Positions 44,726 to 56,624 are shown, counted from the stretch's first letter. The stretch is 64,000 nucleotides of DNA from Vicugna pacos (GCF_048564905.1 NC_133019.1:17650501-17714500), one strand, 5' to 3'. A program made the numbers and translations. Notes: generated by a model not told the origin, from the letters alone.

Positions 44726-45365
44726 TGATCATAAATTGCATAAAAAGAAGGTTCAGACAGACAAAGTGATGTGCTCAAAGTCAAAAAGCTACTGCAGTTT
44801 GAACCCAGTAAAAATCTTGGAAAAGGACACAAAAATATAATTTTCCAGAGACTACAGTCAAAGGTATTATAAATACCTGTTAAATCTTATTAGTCATCAG
44901 AAAATTCATATTAACAAGAGACTTCTTCAATGGTTTATTTTGGTAAATGTTTCATGTGCACTGGAAGACAATTTGTATTGTTCTGTTGTTGAGTGTAGTG
45001 TTCTGTCACTGACACTTAGGACAAGTTGATTGATACTGGTTTTCAAGTTGTCCATATAATTACTGATTTTTTAAATGTACTTCTATAATTTGCTAAGAAA
45101 TCGTGAAGTATAATTATGGTCTTGTCTATTTTCTCCAATTTCATCTATTTTTGTATTATTTTGGTAGATGCATACCCTTTTTTGTATTTTTATGTCTTCT
45201 TGATGACCCTTTTATCATTATGGAATGTCCCTTTTTATCTCTAGGTATATTCCTTATTTTGAAGTCTGCTTTTTTTATATTATTGTAGTCACACCAATTT
45301 TCACTGTAGACATTTTTTCCACTCTCTTACTTTTAACCTGTCTTTTGTTTAAAGTTTATATCTAA

Positions 45366-47142
45366 AGGGAACACTTGTACACTGTTAGTGAGATTGTAAA
45401 TTGGTGCAGCCACTAAGGAAAACAGGATGAAGGTTTTTCTAAAAAACAGAATTACCACATGATCCAACAATTCTACTTTTGGGACTATATCTGAAGAAAA
45501 TCAAAGCAACAAAAAATAATAACCCGATTAAAAAATGGGCAGAAGACCTGAATAGACATTTTTCCCAAAAAGGTCATACAGATAATCAAAACATGCATGA
45601 AAAGATGCTCAGCATTGTTAATCACCAGAGAAATGCAATTAAAACCACAGTGAGATATCACCTCACACCTCTCAGAATGGCTCTTATGAAAAAGACCACA
45701 AGTAACAAACGCTGGAGAGGATGTGGAACCCTTGTACACTGTCAGTGGAAATGCATATTGGTGCAGTCACTGTGGAAAACAGTAGGGAGGTTTCTCAAAA
45801 AACTAAAAATAGAACTACCATATGATCCAGCAACTCCACTTCTGGGTAATTATCTGAAAAAAATGAAAACTGTAATTTGAAAAGATACATGCCCCTCAAT
45901 GTTCACAGCAGCATTATTTACAATAGCAAAGATATGGAAGCAACTTAAGTGTCCATCAACAGATGATGAATAAAGATGTGTGTGTGTGTGTGTGTGTGTA
46001 GGAATACTACTCAGACACAAACTTGCAACAACATGGATAGACTTAGAGGGTATTATGCTAAGTGAAATGAGTCAGACAGAGAAAGACATATTGTGTGACA
46101 TCACTTACATGTAGAATCCAAAAAATAAAGCAAACAATTGAATACAACAAAAAGGAAACAGATTCACAAATATAGAGAACAAACTAGTGGTTGCCAGGGG
46201 GGAGACAAAGGGGGAGGGACAAAATAGGGGCAGGAGATTAGGAGACGCAAACTACTACGTATAAAATCAGTAAGCTGCAGGGATGTTTAGCACAGCACAT
46301 GGAATATAGCCAATTTTTTATAATAACTATAAATGGAATATAATACTTAAAATTTATGAATTATTATTATATTGTACACCTGAAACTTATAAATATTGTA
46401 CATCAACTCTACCTCAATTTAAAAAAAAATACTAAAAAATACCCCACTGTGTTGGGGAGATATCTGTACCCACATGTTCATAGCAAGATTATCTACAGCA
46501 GCTAAAACATGGAAGCAACCTAAGTTGTCTATTAATGGATGAATGGATAAAGAAGTTGTGGTTTTCTGTACAATGGAATATTATTCTGCCATGAAAAAGG
46601 AAGGAAATTCTGCCATTTTTGACAACAGCCTTGAGGGCCCTATGCTAAGTGAAATAAGTCAGAGAGAAAAAGACAAATATATGATCTCACTTATTATAAG
46701 AAGAAAAAGAAAAAGACAGAGAGAGAAAGGGAAACCAGACTCATAGAAAAAGAGCTCAGATTTGTTGTTACCAGAGTGTGGGTGTGGTGGGTAGGGCCTG
46801 AAATTCGATGGAGGTTGTCGAAAGGCACAAACTTCCAGTTATGAGGTAAATAAGTACTGGGAATGTAATGTACACCATGATAACTACTGTTAACAGTGCT
46901 GTCTGGTATATTTGAAAATTGTTGAGAGTAAATTCTGAGTTCTCATCACAAGCAAAAAAAATCTTTCTCAGTCTCTCTCTATTTTGTTTTTTTTTGGATC
47001 TGTATGAGATGATGAATGTTAACTAAATTTTTTGTTGCAATCATTTCACAGTATCTGTAGGCCAGATCATTTTGCTACACATCTTATGCTCATGCAGTGC
47101 TGTATGTCAATTATATTTCAATAAAGCTGGGAAAAAATACAT
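45366..47142 (+). mobile_element. Sense L1 split by a second sense L1 (middle layers)
   Basis: The piece at 45366-45512 (ACACTTGTACACTGTTAGTG ... GGGACTATATCTGAAGAAAA) is continued at about 46437 (GGGAGATATCTGTACCCACA ... ATTTCAATAAAGCTGG). Between them, 45513-46436 is a separate L1 that starts further upstream in ORF2 (AAAAATGGGCAGAAGACCTG) and ends CATCAACTCTACCTCAATTT plus an A run. A TG repeat sits at 45977-45999. Both copies are decayed. The 133-codon frame at 45479-45880 is the ORF2 C-terminus of these L1s. Confidence 0.78.
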
Positions 47143-47250
47143 CTCTTATAAACAGCATATAGTAGTAGAGTCTTGCTTTTTAAAAAATCTAGATAATCTC
47201 TGCCTTTTAATCAGAGTATTTAATTTATTAATATTCAATGACTCACTATT

Positions 47251-48048
47251 TGTAACATTATAGTGTCACCCCCAAATTTGTGTCTACCCAGAACCTCAGA
47301 ATGTGACATCATCCAGAAATTGGGTCTTTGGGGTGGTAATTTGCCAAGGTCATTCTGAATTAGGAGAGAGCCTAAATCCAATGACTAGTGTCCTTATAAG
47401 AAAAGAACAGGACACAGGGAGACAAAGGCCATGTGAAGACAAAGACACATGATGTAGTGATGTAGGTACAAGACAAGAAACAAAGGATTGCTAGCAATCC
47501 CCAGAAGCGAGGGGAGAGGCAGGGAGCAGATTCTCCCTCAGAAGCACTGCAAGACACCAATGTTGCCTGGCCCCTTGATTTTGTATCTCTGGCCACCTGA
47601 ACTGTAAGAGAATAAATTTGTTTTTTTTTTCTTTTTTTAATTGAAGTATAGTCAGTTACAATGTATCAATTTCCAGTGTACAGTATACTGTTTCAGGCAT
47701 ACATATACATAAACATATTCATTTTTGTATTCGTTTTCATTATAGGTTATTCCAAGATATTAAATATAGCTCCCTGTGCTCTACAGAAGAAATTTGTTTT
47801 TTATCTATTTTATACATAGTAGTTAATATTTGCAAATCCTGAACTCCCAGTTTATCCCTTCACACCCCTTTTCCCCCCAGTAACCACAAGTTTGTTTACT
47901 GTATCTGTGAGTCCGTTTCTGTTTTGTAGATAAGTTTATTAGTGTCTTCTTTTTTTTTCCTTTAGATTCCACAGAAACAAAAATTTCTGTTGCTGTAAAT
48001 CACCTAATTTGTGGTAATTCATTGCAGCAGCACTAGGAAACTAATACA
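47251..48048 (+). mobile_element. MaLR (MLT1-type) solo LTR fossil, split by an L1 end
   Basis: CACCCCCAAATTTGTGTCTA, CCTCAGAATGTGACATCATC, ATTGGGTCTTTGG, TAGTGTCCTTATAAGAAAAG and GAACTGTAAGAGAATAAATT, then GCAGCACTAGGAAACTAATA, are the ordered hallmarks of an MLT1-class LTR. It is an old, broken relic with no internal region. An antisense L1 end (about 47621-47974) interrupts it and a short AAATTT is repeated on both sides of that insertion. Confidence 0.8.
47621..47974 (-). mobile_element. L1 3' end inside the MaLR LTR (antisense)
   Basis: A poly(T) start, then ATTGAAGTATAGTCAGTTAC, ATTTCCAGTGTACAGTATAC and ATAGCTCCCTGTGCTCTACA, ending TTCCTTTAGATTCCACA. It is 5'-truncated and among the younger camelid-lineage L1 ends in the window. 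Confidence 0.88.
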
Positions 48049-48419
48049 TTTATTGTAGTTATCAATATGGTTGAGTTTGTACCTACCATCTTGCTTTTTG
48101 TTTTTCTCTTTCCCATCTTTTGCTTTTTCCTCCTTTGTCTTTTTTATTTTTAATGAATATAGTGATTGAGTGATATAATAATTTTTAGTATTCCATTTTA
48201 TTTCCTCTTGGTTTTTTATCTCTAGTTCTTTCTTTTATGTATATATATTTAAGTGGTTGTTCTAGGAATTCTTATCACATAACATTACAGCATTTCACAT
48301 GTAATGAATAAATCTTAGAATATTACTTCATGAACTCCACTCTCATCTTTTGTGTAACCAGTTTCTAGAGTCTCTCCCCCAAGCCTCCCATTTTCTCCCC
48401 CCATATTTTTGCCATCTTT

Positions 48420-48835
48420 TCCAGGACCTGATGATCTAATAGTAAGACCAGATTTTAGCCCCATCTTACGGACTTGAGCGTATCTATTAATGCTGGATTT
48501 TGTTCATGAAGTAACTGGGAACAGAGAAGAATGCAGGAGTGGGCTAGTCTGCGGGGGTGAGGTGAGGGACTGCAGGCCAGGGCTGGGGGCCAGTGATGCC
48601 CAGTGTCATCAGGCCCCTGGGCCTCCCTCAGAAGGAGCTTGGATTTTATTCTGATCAAGATTTTTCAACCGACTAATGGAAATTAAGCCAGGGAGAGACA
48701 TGACATGATTATCATTTAAAGGATTGCTCTGGCTGAGCTGTGAAGAGGCTGGCTTGTAGGAGAGTGAAAATGGAAGCAGAGAGGCAGGTTTTAAGAGGCT
48801 ATTGCCTTAATCCAGGAAAAGCCAACGGGAAAGAT
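48420..48835 (-). repeat. L2 LINE ORF2 end region (antisense)
   Basis: GGCTGGGGGCCAGTGATGCC, GCTTGGATTTTATTCTGATC, GAGAGACATGACATGATTAT, AAGGATTGCTCTGGCTGAGC and TTAAGAGGCTATTGCCTTAA are a well-ordered antisense copy of the L2 reverse-transcriptase C-terminal region. Confidence 0.75.
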
Positions 48836-49679
48836 TGATTTCGCTGAACTTCCCTGAAAGCCTGTTTTAAAACTCCATTTCTCTGAATCAGGACGTGGAT
48901 TGAATAAGGGAGCAGCTCAGACTGTGAGATGAAAGATGACATGGCCTGTGTGTACCACTGCTGCAGAGTTTGCTGTCAGATGTAATAAATTGCATTTATC
49001 TGAAGAGAATCAGGGAAGGGGCTGGAGGGAAGCAGGGATCAGCCACTTAGAAGGGCTTTGCTCCCTCCTGCCGGTGACCCCTCCAGCTGACTTGAGGCTG
49101 CTTGAAGTGGGCGAGGCCAAATATTATGGGTTCTATTGGTTGCCTTGGCAATAAATAGCTCATTCCAGCTTTTCTAAAGTTGAGGACATCTTCTTCCAAG
49201 TCGGAAAAGCAGTCCTTGAAAGTGTTTGGCTAAACTGCCAACTGTTACCCAGGCGCTGGGAAAGCTTTTCATGTGTGTTTGGAGGAAAAACCTGCCATTT
49301 TGAAGACTTACTGACTCTTTCCCCAGAAAGTCAAAACAGGTAGCCCCAGGCATTTCCTTTTCAGGAACTCTCTTCAGGGTCCTCCGTCACTGGCAGATGG
49401 TGAGGGGCTGGGGGAAGTGAGGAGTGAGGTGGGCGGTCTGCCCACTCCAAGGATTAGGGGTAGTGGGAACCTGGCAGAAATCATCCTGCCACTCCCCACT
49501 TCCAGACCCTGCTCCCAGACCGATATGTAGATATCGGTCAGCAGGCTCTACCTGGCAGCCTGGACCTGCCCCCTGGATCCCAGAGCAGAGCAGATTTTCC
49601 TCACCGTCAGGAGGGGATGGGAGCCTTGCAGCCAGTAGACTTAGGATGCACTAAAACAGACCAGCACCAGAGAACCTAT
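48836..49679. other. Unique intergenic sequence with an RFX-like site
   Basis: I recognise no repeat here. The sequence around 48900-49200 is balanced in composition and could be conserved non-coding DNA. The only specific motif is the palindromic site at 49139. Confidence 0.35.
49139..49152 (+). promoter_or_regulatory. RFX-like X-box palindrome
   Basis: GTTGCCTTGGCAAT is one base from the perfect RFX consensus GTTGCCNNGGCAAC. RFX factors bind such X-boxes in ciliary and other enhancers. Function here is inference from the motif alone. Confidence 0.35.
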
Positions 49680-49800
49680 TTTTATGCACCAGTTATTGTG
49701 GTTTGTGCTGAGATAGAGGGGCTGACAACATCTGTGCGTCTGCCCTCATAGCACTTACATTCCAGAAGAGGAACAGGAGAAGAATAAGTTCCCCCGGAAT
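49680..49800 (-). repeat. L2 LINE 3' remnant (antisense)
   Basis: CTGCCCTCATAGCACTTACA, TTCCAGAAGAGGAACAGGAG match the antisense L2 region near its 3' end. Confidence 0.5.
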
Positions 49801-50299
49801 GAAGGCTCTTGCAGCAGCCCCTGTTCTCAACTCCACTTCTCCCACAGATGGAGCCACCGTACCATGCTCCTCTCTGACTCACTCTGGGTGTTGTAACCTG
49901 ATCCACAAGTGCCCAAACACCAACTGGGTCGTTGCCTTGCCTCCAGCCTCTCCCTCCACTGTGCCTCCCTGAGTTCCAATTCTAGACAGGATTCTTTCTG
50001 GGTTTTCCAAGCCCTTGGCCCCCTGGTTGCCTTGTGAGCTTGTCCAGGCTCTCCCTCCTCCATCCTGCCAGTGTCTTTGGAGCTATAATGAAGTTCACAC
50101 CCCACTGTGCTTCCTGCTTGAGTTCACATTAAAATAGTCCTGGCCATTGAATGTGGTTTCCCATACTGGGCCATCAATTTCATTTTCTGTTCCCTTTGGT
50201 TGCCCACCTCTCTGAAAAAAAATTAATTTGACTAGGATTTTCTTTTGCAACAATATTTCTCTCTCTAAATGCAGCTTGAATCCAACCACCATCTCCCAG

Positions 50300-50475
50300 G
50301 CAATGGATCACAAATCTGACCACACATTAGTCACCTGGGGAAACAGGATAATGATACGATGTTTTTATCCCATCCAGACTCATGAATTGAGAATCACTGA
50401 GGGTAGGACCAAGCCATCAGCATTTTTAAAAGCTCCCCAGGGGATTTAATGTGCAGCAAGGCTTGAGAACAACTT
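50300..50475 (+). mobile_element. MER5A-type hAT-Charlie element
   Basis: TTAGTCACCTGGGGAAACAG, CATCAGCATTTTTAAAAGCT, CCCCAGGGGATTTAATGTGC and AAGGCTTGAGAACAAC match MER5A. Confidence 0.78.
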
Positions 50476-50944
50476 TCCAAGATGGTGTCCCAGTTGAGCT
50501 GAGTGAAGGGTGGTGGTTGGCAGGAATGCAGGACCAGGGACAATGCGTGGATTACGAGGGTGGGTAAGCACAGGCAGCAGGCCAACAGTCAGCCAGCAAA
50601 GTCAGCTAGAGCCGGGTTTTCCTTACAGGACACGCGCACCGCTTTGCTCTGCTACTAGATTTCTTGTTGGCAAAGTTTCTGTAGAGATCCAAGTCTGGCA
50701 GGGAATCACTGAGTTCTCCACTTTGAAGTCCTCATGGGGAGCAGAGCTGGGCTGGCATCCTCATGGACCGGGAAGCTTCAGGAGGTGCCCAAGGAGCAGG
50801 GAAGAGGGGAAGGGAATCTCCTGACCCATGGCCCCCCAGCCACACAACTGGGTGTGGGTTTTAACCTGGAGAATCGTGGCTCACAGATGTCACCAGTGGT
50901 TTCCCCTCAAGTCTGGAGTAAACAGGTGGAATGATCTCAGTGGT

Positions 50945-51140
50945 CAGGTAGCTCAGTCATTCCCAAACCTGGGGGCACATTAAAATGTAAAAGTCCAGAG
51001 AAAGAGAGAGAGAAAAAAATCCCAGTTCCCACTCCATACCAACTGAACCAAAAACTATGGAGGGAAACCCAAGCTACTATGTTTTTAAAAAGTACCCCAG
51101 GTGATTCTAATGTGTGGTAAGAGTTGAGAATCACTTCTAA
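50945..51140 (+). mobile_element. MER5A-type hAT-Charlie element, second copy
   Basis: GTCATTCCCAAACCTGGGGG, GCACATTAAAATGTAAAAGT, ACTATGTTTTTAAAAAGTAC and CCCAGGTGATTCTAATGTGT parallel MER5A. A purine run (GAGAAAGAGAGAGAGAAAAA) interrupts it. Confidence 0.75.
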
Positions 51141-51621
51141 TCCAACACTCTCATTTTGTAGATGAGGAAACCACGGCCCAGGGGTTTAGACCATAAAGGA
51201 TACTGGGCGGTGTATGAGCCATTTGGGGAGAAATCAGGTCAGATCCTCATCCTGCCTTACGCACTGACACACATTCCAGAAACGTAAATGTAAAAAACTC
51301 AATCCTTAAAAAAGAAAGATAGAAAAAAGTTTATGTGCATATTTATCTGCTAAAAAAAAAGGTAAAGAAACGCTCAACTTCTTTAGTTAGAAAAAGAAAT
51401 GTAAATTCAAGCAACACTGAAATGTCCTTTTCCACAGAGAATATAAATAGGATTTTTGAAAGCCGAATGCTGAATGGTGTGGGTGAGGCAGACACGGTGC
51501 CTTTCTCCTCTCTGCTGAATGTCCGCTCACACACTGCTGGGAGCGATATTCGTTGTTAAGCCTTTTGAGAAGCAATTTGAAAATAGCTATCAAAAACTTT
51601 GAAAATATCCTAGTGAGAGAA

Positions 51622-52995
51622 TGTTCTATTAGTCAGGATTTTCCAGAGAAACACAATTGATACAATGTGTATATATAGAGAGAAAGAGATGTATTTTAAG
51701 GACTTGGCTAATGCAGTTATGGGGACTGACAGTCCAAAATCTACAGGGTGAGCTGGACACTCAGACTGGAGACACAGAAGAGAGTCAATGCTGTAGTTCA
51801 AGCTCAAAGGTCATTAAGTTGGAGGCCCAGGAAAAAGCCAGGGGTTGCAGTTCAAGTCTAAACTCATCCACTGCAAAATTCCCTCTTGCTTGTGGAGGGG
51901 CAGTCTCCCCCACTCCCTCCAAGGCCTTCAACTGATTGGGTGAGGGCCACCTACATCATGAAGGGCATTCTTGCTTTACTCAAAGTCCTCCAATTCAAAT
52001 TTAATATCACTAATTATCAGAGAAGTGCAAATCAAAACTACAATGAGGTATCACCTCACACCAGTCAGAATGGCCATCATTCAAAAGCCCACAAATGACA
52101 AATGCTGGAGGGGCTGTGGAGAAAGGGGAACCCTCCTACAATGCTGGTGGGAATGCAGTTTGGTGCAGCCACCGTGGAAAACAGTATGGAGATTCCTCAA
52201 AAGACTAGGAATAGACTTACTGTATGACCCAGTAATCCCGCTCCTGGGCATATATCCAGAGGGAACCCTACTTCAGAAAGACACCTGCACCCCAATGTTC
52301 ATAGCAGCACTAGTTACAATTGCCAAGACATGGAAACAGCCTAAATGTCCATCAACAGAAGACTGGATAAAGAAGAAGTGGTATATTTATATGATGGAAT
52401 ACTATTCAGCCACAAAAACCGACAACATGATGCCATTTGCGGCAACATGGATGTTCCTGGAGAATGTCATTCTAAGTGAAGTAAGCCAGAAAGACAAAGA
52501 AAAATATCATAAATATCATATGAGATTGCTCATATGTGGAATCTAAAAAAAAAAAAGAACATAAATACAAAACAGAAATAGACTCATAGACATAGAATAC
52601 AAACTTGTGGTTGCCAAGGGGGAGGGTGGTGGGAAGGGATAGACTGGGAGTTCAAAATTTGTAGATACTGACAGGCATATGTAGAATAGATAAACAATAC
52701 TGTATAGCACAGGGAAATATACACAAGATCTTGTGTTAGCTCACAGAGAAAAAAATGTGGCAATGAATATATGTATGTTCATGTATAACTGAAAAATTGT
52801 GCTCTACACTGGAATTTGACACAACATTGTAAAATGAATATAACTCAATGAAAAAAATGTTTTAAATAAATAAATATAATAAATAAGTTTAAATCTCATA
52901 CAAAAATACCTTCACAGAAACATCCAGAATCATGTTTGACCAAATATCTGAGCACTCTGGCCCAGCCCATTTGACACAGAAAATTAACCATCACA
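51622..52995 (+). repeat. Old mammalian interspersed repeat, split by an L1
   Basis: The left part (51622 to about 52008: ATTTTCCAGAGAAACACAAT, TATATAGAGAGAAAGAGATG, GGACTTGGCTAATGCAGTTA, TCAACTGATTGGGTGAGGGC) and right part (about 52887-52995: CCTTCACAGAAACATCCAGA, TTTGACACAGAAAATTAACC, ATCACA) belong to one familiar mammalian repeat. Its TG...CA ends are LTR-like, but I cannot name the family. Confidence 0.65.
52009..52886 (+). mobile_element. L1 ORF2 end and 3'UTR, 5'-truncated (sense)
   Basis: AGAGAAGTGCAAATCAAAAC, GAGGTATCACCTCACACCAG, ATCCCGCTCCTGGGCATATA and CACTGGAATTTGACACAACA, then an A-rich AAATAAATAAATATAATAAA tail. A frame of about 190 codons (51971-52546) is still open through the ORF2 C-terminus, so this copy is relatively young. 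It is not a functional gene. Confidence 0.9.
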
Positions 52996-53009
52996 GATGT
53001 ATTTCAGTT

Positions 53010-53371
53010 AGACCCACCAGCATTTGAATCCCAATTTTGCCACTTAATATCTGCGTGACTGTCTGAGCCTTCCTGTATCTATAAAATATAAATAATAATA
53101 TAAATCTATTGGGATTATGATAATTAAATCATATGATGAATATAAAGCACTTGTTACTGTATAGCACAGGGAACTGTGCTCAATATGTTGTAATGAAAAA
53201 GAATATGAAAATGAATATATGTATTTATATGTATGACTGAAGCACTGTGCTGTACACCAGAAACTGACACAACATTGTAAACTGGCTATACTTCAATAAA
53301 AAAGAATGCAAAAAGAAAAAAGTGCCTAGTATACAGTAAGTGCTTAGTAAATGGTAGCCATTTTTATTACC
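53010..53371 (-). repeat. MIR SINE (antisense), split by an L1 end
   Basis: The left part (AATCCCAATTTTGCCACTTA, GATTATGATAATTAAATCAT, ATATAAAGCACTT) and right part (AGTGCCTAGTATACAGTAAG, TGCTTAGTAAATGGTAGCCA) are the two halves of one MIR. Confidence 0.82.
53154..53320 (+). mobile_element. Short L1 3' end inside the MIR (sense)
   Basis: TACTGTATAGCACAGGGAAC, CAATATGTTGTAATGAAAAA, CACCAGAAACTGACACAACA and ATACTTCAATAAAAAAG. About 165 bases, severely 5'-truncated. Confidence 0.88.
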
Positions 53372-53577
53372 TTTACTCATAGATTCCTCTTTAGGAGCTC
53401 TACACTAAGCAAATAATCTGAAATATAAAAAAAGTTTTATCATCAAAGGTGTTTATTGCTGTACTGGTTATAACACTGAAAAAATAGGAAATACTCTAAA
53501 TATCCACCCATCAAAGAACGGCTAAAGAAGCTATAGTAGGAAAGAATATTAAGCAACCACTAAAACAGATAATTGCA

Positions 53578-53725
53578 GAGGAAGGATATAGCTCAGTTGC
53601 AGAGCGCATATTTAGCATGTACAAGGTCCTGGGTTCAATCCCCAGGCCCTCTATTTAAAAATAAATAAATAAGTAAACCTAATTACCTCCCCCCAAAAAA
53701 CAAAAAAAGATCAGTTAAAAAAAAA
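53578..53725 (+). mobile_element. Vic-type camelid SINE, second copy
   Basis: GATATAGCTCAGTTGCAGAG (box A), TTTAGCATGTACAAGGTCCT and GGGTTCAATCCCCAGGCCCT (box B), then AAATAAATAAATAAGTAAAC, CCTAATTACCTCCCCCC and an A-rich tail. The AGC anticodon-like triplet is kept. No clear target duplication. Confidence 0.9.
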
Positions 53726-55509
53726 ATAGATGACTGCAAAGTATCCTCAACACTACAGCAAAATAGTCATGTTACATAAAGTAATAAAGGCAGGAAACAA
53801 AAATCGTACACCTTGCATGCGTTGTAAAAAAAGACAATGAAATACTATTTTTTAAAACACATCAAAATATTAAGGGTAATGATTTCGTCTTTATTTCTGT
53901 ATTTTCTAACTCAACAATGAATGAGCTTTTGTGTTTTTATAGTAATTTCATGTCTTAATAGTAATAATAATTAACTTTCATGAAAATTAAAGTAATTTTG
54001 TTTTAAAAACCTGTAGCTCCAGATTGCCCTCGGTGCTGACCTCTCCTTGGTGTGGTAGCAGAATGGCGACCAGGAACACTCTCTCCTAGCCTGGACCTTC
54101 TCCCTCTAGCTGGCCCCAAGCCGCCCCTGGACAGACAAGGTAGGCACATGGCAGTCCAGCCGCCAGGGTTCTTTGGATGGTTTACAGCCAGGCTGCCCCA
54201 CGGAAATGGTCCAAATGTTTTTTCATCATTTGGCTCATTTGAGGAATAAGGCCACACTTCCTACACTGCCACTGTATTACAGTACATCCCTTTTCTTGAT
54301 TTCTTGAGAAAAAGTAAAAAGGGGTCCACAGGCATTAGGACTGTCTCCAGTTCCCCAGCTTGGAGGTGCAGGTAGCAAACGAAAGTCTGACACCCAGAGT
54401 CCCTGGAAAAACTCATGTCCCTGTGGCCTATGGGCTCCGTCCACAGTGCTGGAGGCCTAATCAGTATGAGGAAGAGAGATGTCCAGCTAAAATTACCAAC
54501 CGCTCCAGGCCACAAAGTCTTGGCTGACCAACCAGCGCCCAAGACCTGAGATAACTCCTTGCCTTGCCTCACCTCACAGGCTCATGTGATCAGGAAAACA
54601 GACTACTCCCCAGAGAAATCAAAATTAAGAGAAGATCAGGAAAGGACAAAAGAAAAATGCTGTCTTCTCCCTGCAACTAAATACATATAACTAAAGCATA
54701 CACGGGGCTCAGAATTCTGTCAGCGTGACCAAAGCTGACTTTCTGCTGGGGATGGAAAACCAGGAAACGATTTGTGCAGAAAGTGAATAATTAAATTCTG
54801 GTCTCTGTAGTTATCAACATGAATGTGCCATTTCCCACAGGCAAGACCTGGAGCCAAAGAGAAACATGTGCATGGGCACCGTGGCATCACCAGGTTTCCA
54901 CATTAGGGGCTGCCACAGAGGATGGCGCCAGAGTGATCTTCAGCCATAGGCTGGCGGGCCGTGCCCACAGGAGGGTGAGCGTGTGAGTGAACCCGTCCGG
55001 CTCCAGGTGCAATGGGAAAGCAAACATCCCCTTGGCATTTCCCACCTTCCCTAGAGTGTTCCTCCTCCTCTTTCACACATCTCTGCTTTTATCCTCTCCC
55101 CCTCACTTTCCAACATGTCCCTCCACCTTGGGTTGCACTGTGCTGCTTCCTGCGAGGGCTTGGCTAGATAAGAGGTCTTAATAAAAGTGCAGACTGGCCT
55201 CAGAGCCCCGGCAGAGGTATGCACTAGTAATTAGAGGATTCTTTGTGGAAAAAATTTTTTTTTCCATTATGAACAATAACACTTAATTGTTTGATATAAT
55301 TCCCTCCATTCTTTACCTTGTGCATAATTTTCATTTGGGCTTTTGAGCATGGTTGAGATGACACTGTGTATATGACTATGAAGCTTGCTTTATTTTCATT
55401 TAACAAGCATTTCCCCCAAATTATAGATTCATAAGAGGAACCATTTTTCACATTCTTATAATATTCCATTGCCATATTCTACTTAACTCTTTTTCTATTG
55501 TCATAATTC
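53726..55509. other. Intergenic sequence, nothing recognised
   Basis: A/T-rich to 54 kb, then mixed. Frames at 54003-54572 are short and conflict across strands. No gene recognised. Confidence 0.4.
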
Positions 55510-56572
55510 CTCTTTTTTAATTAAAAAAATTTTTGAGGTATAATTGACATATAACCTATCAGTTTCAGGTGTGTATAACATACTGATTCGACATCTGTAT
55601 ACATTGCAGAATGATTACCCTGACGAGTCTGGTTAACATCCATCCCTAGACATAGTTACTAAAGATTTTTAAGAGAAATTTTAAGATTTATTCTCTCAGC
55701 AACTTTGAAATGCGCATTACAGTATTGTTACCTGTAGTCACTATGCTGTACATTACATTCCTGTGACTTATTTATTTTATAGCTAGGAGTCTGTTTGTTC
55801 CTTTGACTCCATTCACACATTTCTCCACTCCCCATCCCCTCCCTCTGGCAACTACCAATCTGTTCTCTGTATCTATCAGCTTGGGGTTTTGTTTGTTTGT
55901 TTTAAAATTCCACATATAAGTGAGAACGTATGGTATTTGTCTTTCTCTATCTGAATTATTTCTCTTAGCAGAATGCCCTCAAGGTCCATCCATGTTATCA
56001 CAAATGGCAACATGTTATTCTTTTTATGGCTAAATAGCATTCCATTGTGTATATATACAACAGTCTTTCACCACTCGCCCACTGATGGATACACAGGTTG
56101 TTTCCAATAGCTTGGCTATTGTAATAATCCTGCAGCAAATATGAGGGGTGCATTCATCGTTTTGAGTTAGTGTTTTTGTTTTTGTTTTTCAAATAGATGC
56201 CCAGAAGTGGAAATTCTGGATTATATGGTAGTTCTATTTTTTCTTTTTTTTTTTTTGAGAAATCTCCATACTGCTTCCCAGAGTAGATGCACCAATTTAC
56301 ATTCCCACCAACGCGTATGAGGCTTCCCTCTCCACATCCTCGCCAACACTTGTCATTTCTTGTCTTTTTGATAATAGCCATTCTAACAGTTGGGAGGTGA
56401 TAGCTCACTGTGCGTTTCCTGATCTGATCAGTGATGCTGAGCACCTTTTTGATTTGCATTTCCCTGAGGATTAGTGATGTTGAGCACCTTTTCTGGTACC
56501 TATTGGCCATCTGTATGGCTTCTTTGGAAGAATGTCTGTTCAGATCCTCTGCCCATTTTTAATCAAATTCCT
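55510..56572 (-). mobile_element. L1 ORF2 end and 3'UTR (antisense)
   Basis: Antisense markers in order: TTTTTGAGGTATAATTGACA, TATAACCTATCAGTTTCAGG, TTCCACATATAAGTGAGAAC, AGGTCCATCCATGTTATCAC, TACATTCCCACCAACGCGTA and CTTCTTTGGAAGAATGTCTG. The minus-strand frame at 56154-56510 is the broken ORF2 C-terminus. A short local duplication lies near 56428-56494. Confidence 0.88.
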
Positions 56573-56624
56573 TAAGAAAGAGTGATCTGATCTTAAACAA
56601 ATGCTTTTAAGTCCTAGAAGAAAT

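Larger units (their letters stand above)
44938..48310 (-). mobile_element. Old antisense L1 in three pieces (outer layer of a nest)
   Basis: Three antisense pieces continue each other: 44938-45365 (TTGGTAAATGTTTCATGTGC ... CTTTTATCATTATGGAATGT), 47143-47250 (CTCTTATAAACAGCATATAG, AATCTCTGCCTTTTAATCAG) and 48049-48310 (CAATATGGTTGAGTTTGTAC, GTATTCCATTTTATTTCCTC). The first gap is filled by sense L1 sequence, the second by a MaLR-type LTR. This makes it the oldest element in the nest. Confidence 0.75.

Noticed and set aside
51971-52546. 191-codon frame resembling L1 ORF2 C-terminus
   Set aside because: Part of a 5'-truncated L1, not a host gene.
56154-56510. Minus-strand 118-codon frame
   Set aside because: Antisense L1 ORF2 remnant.
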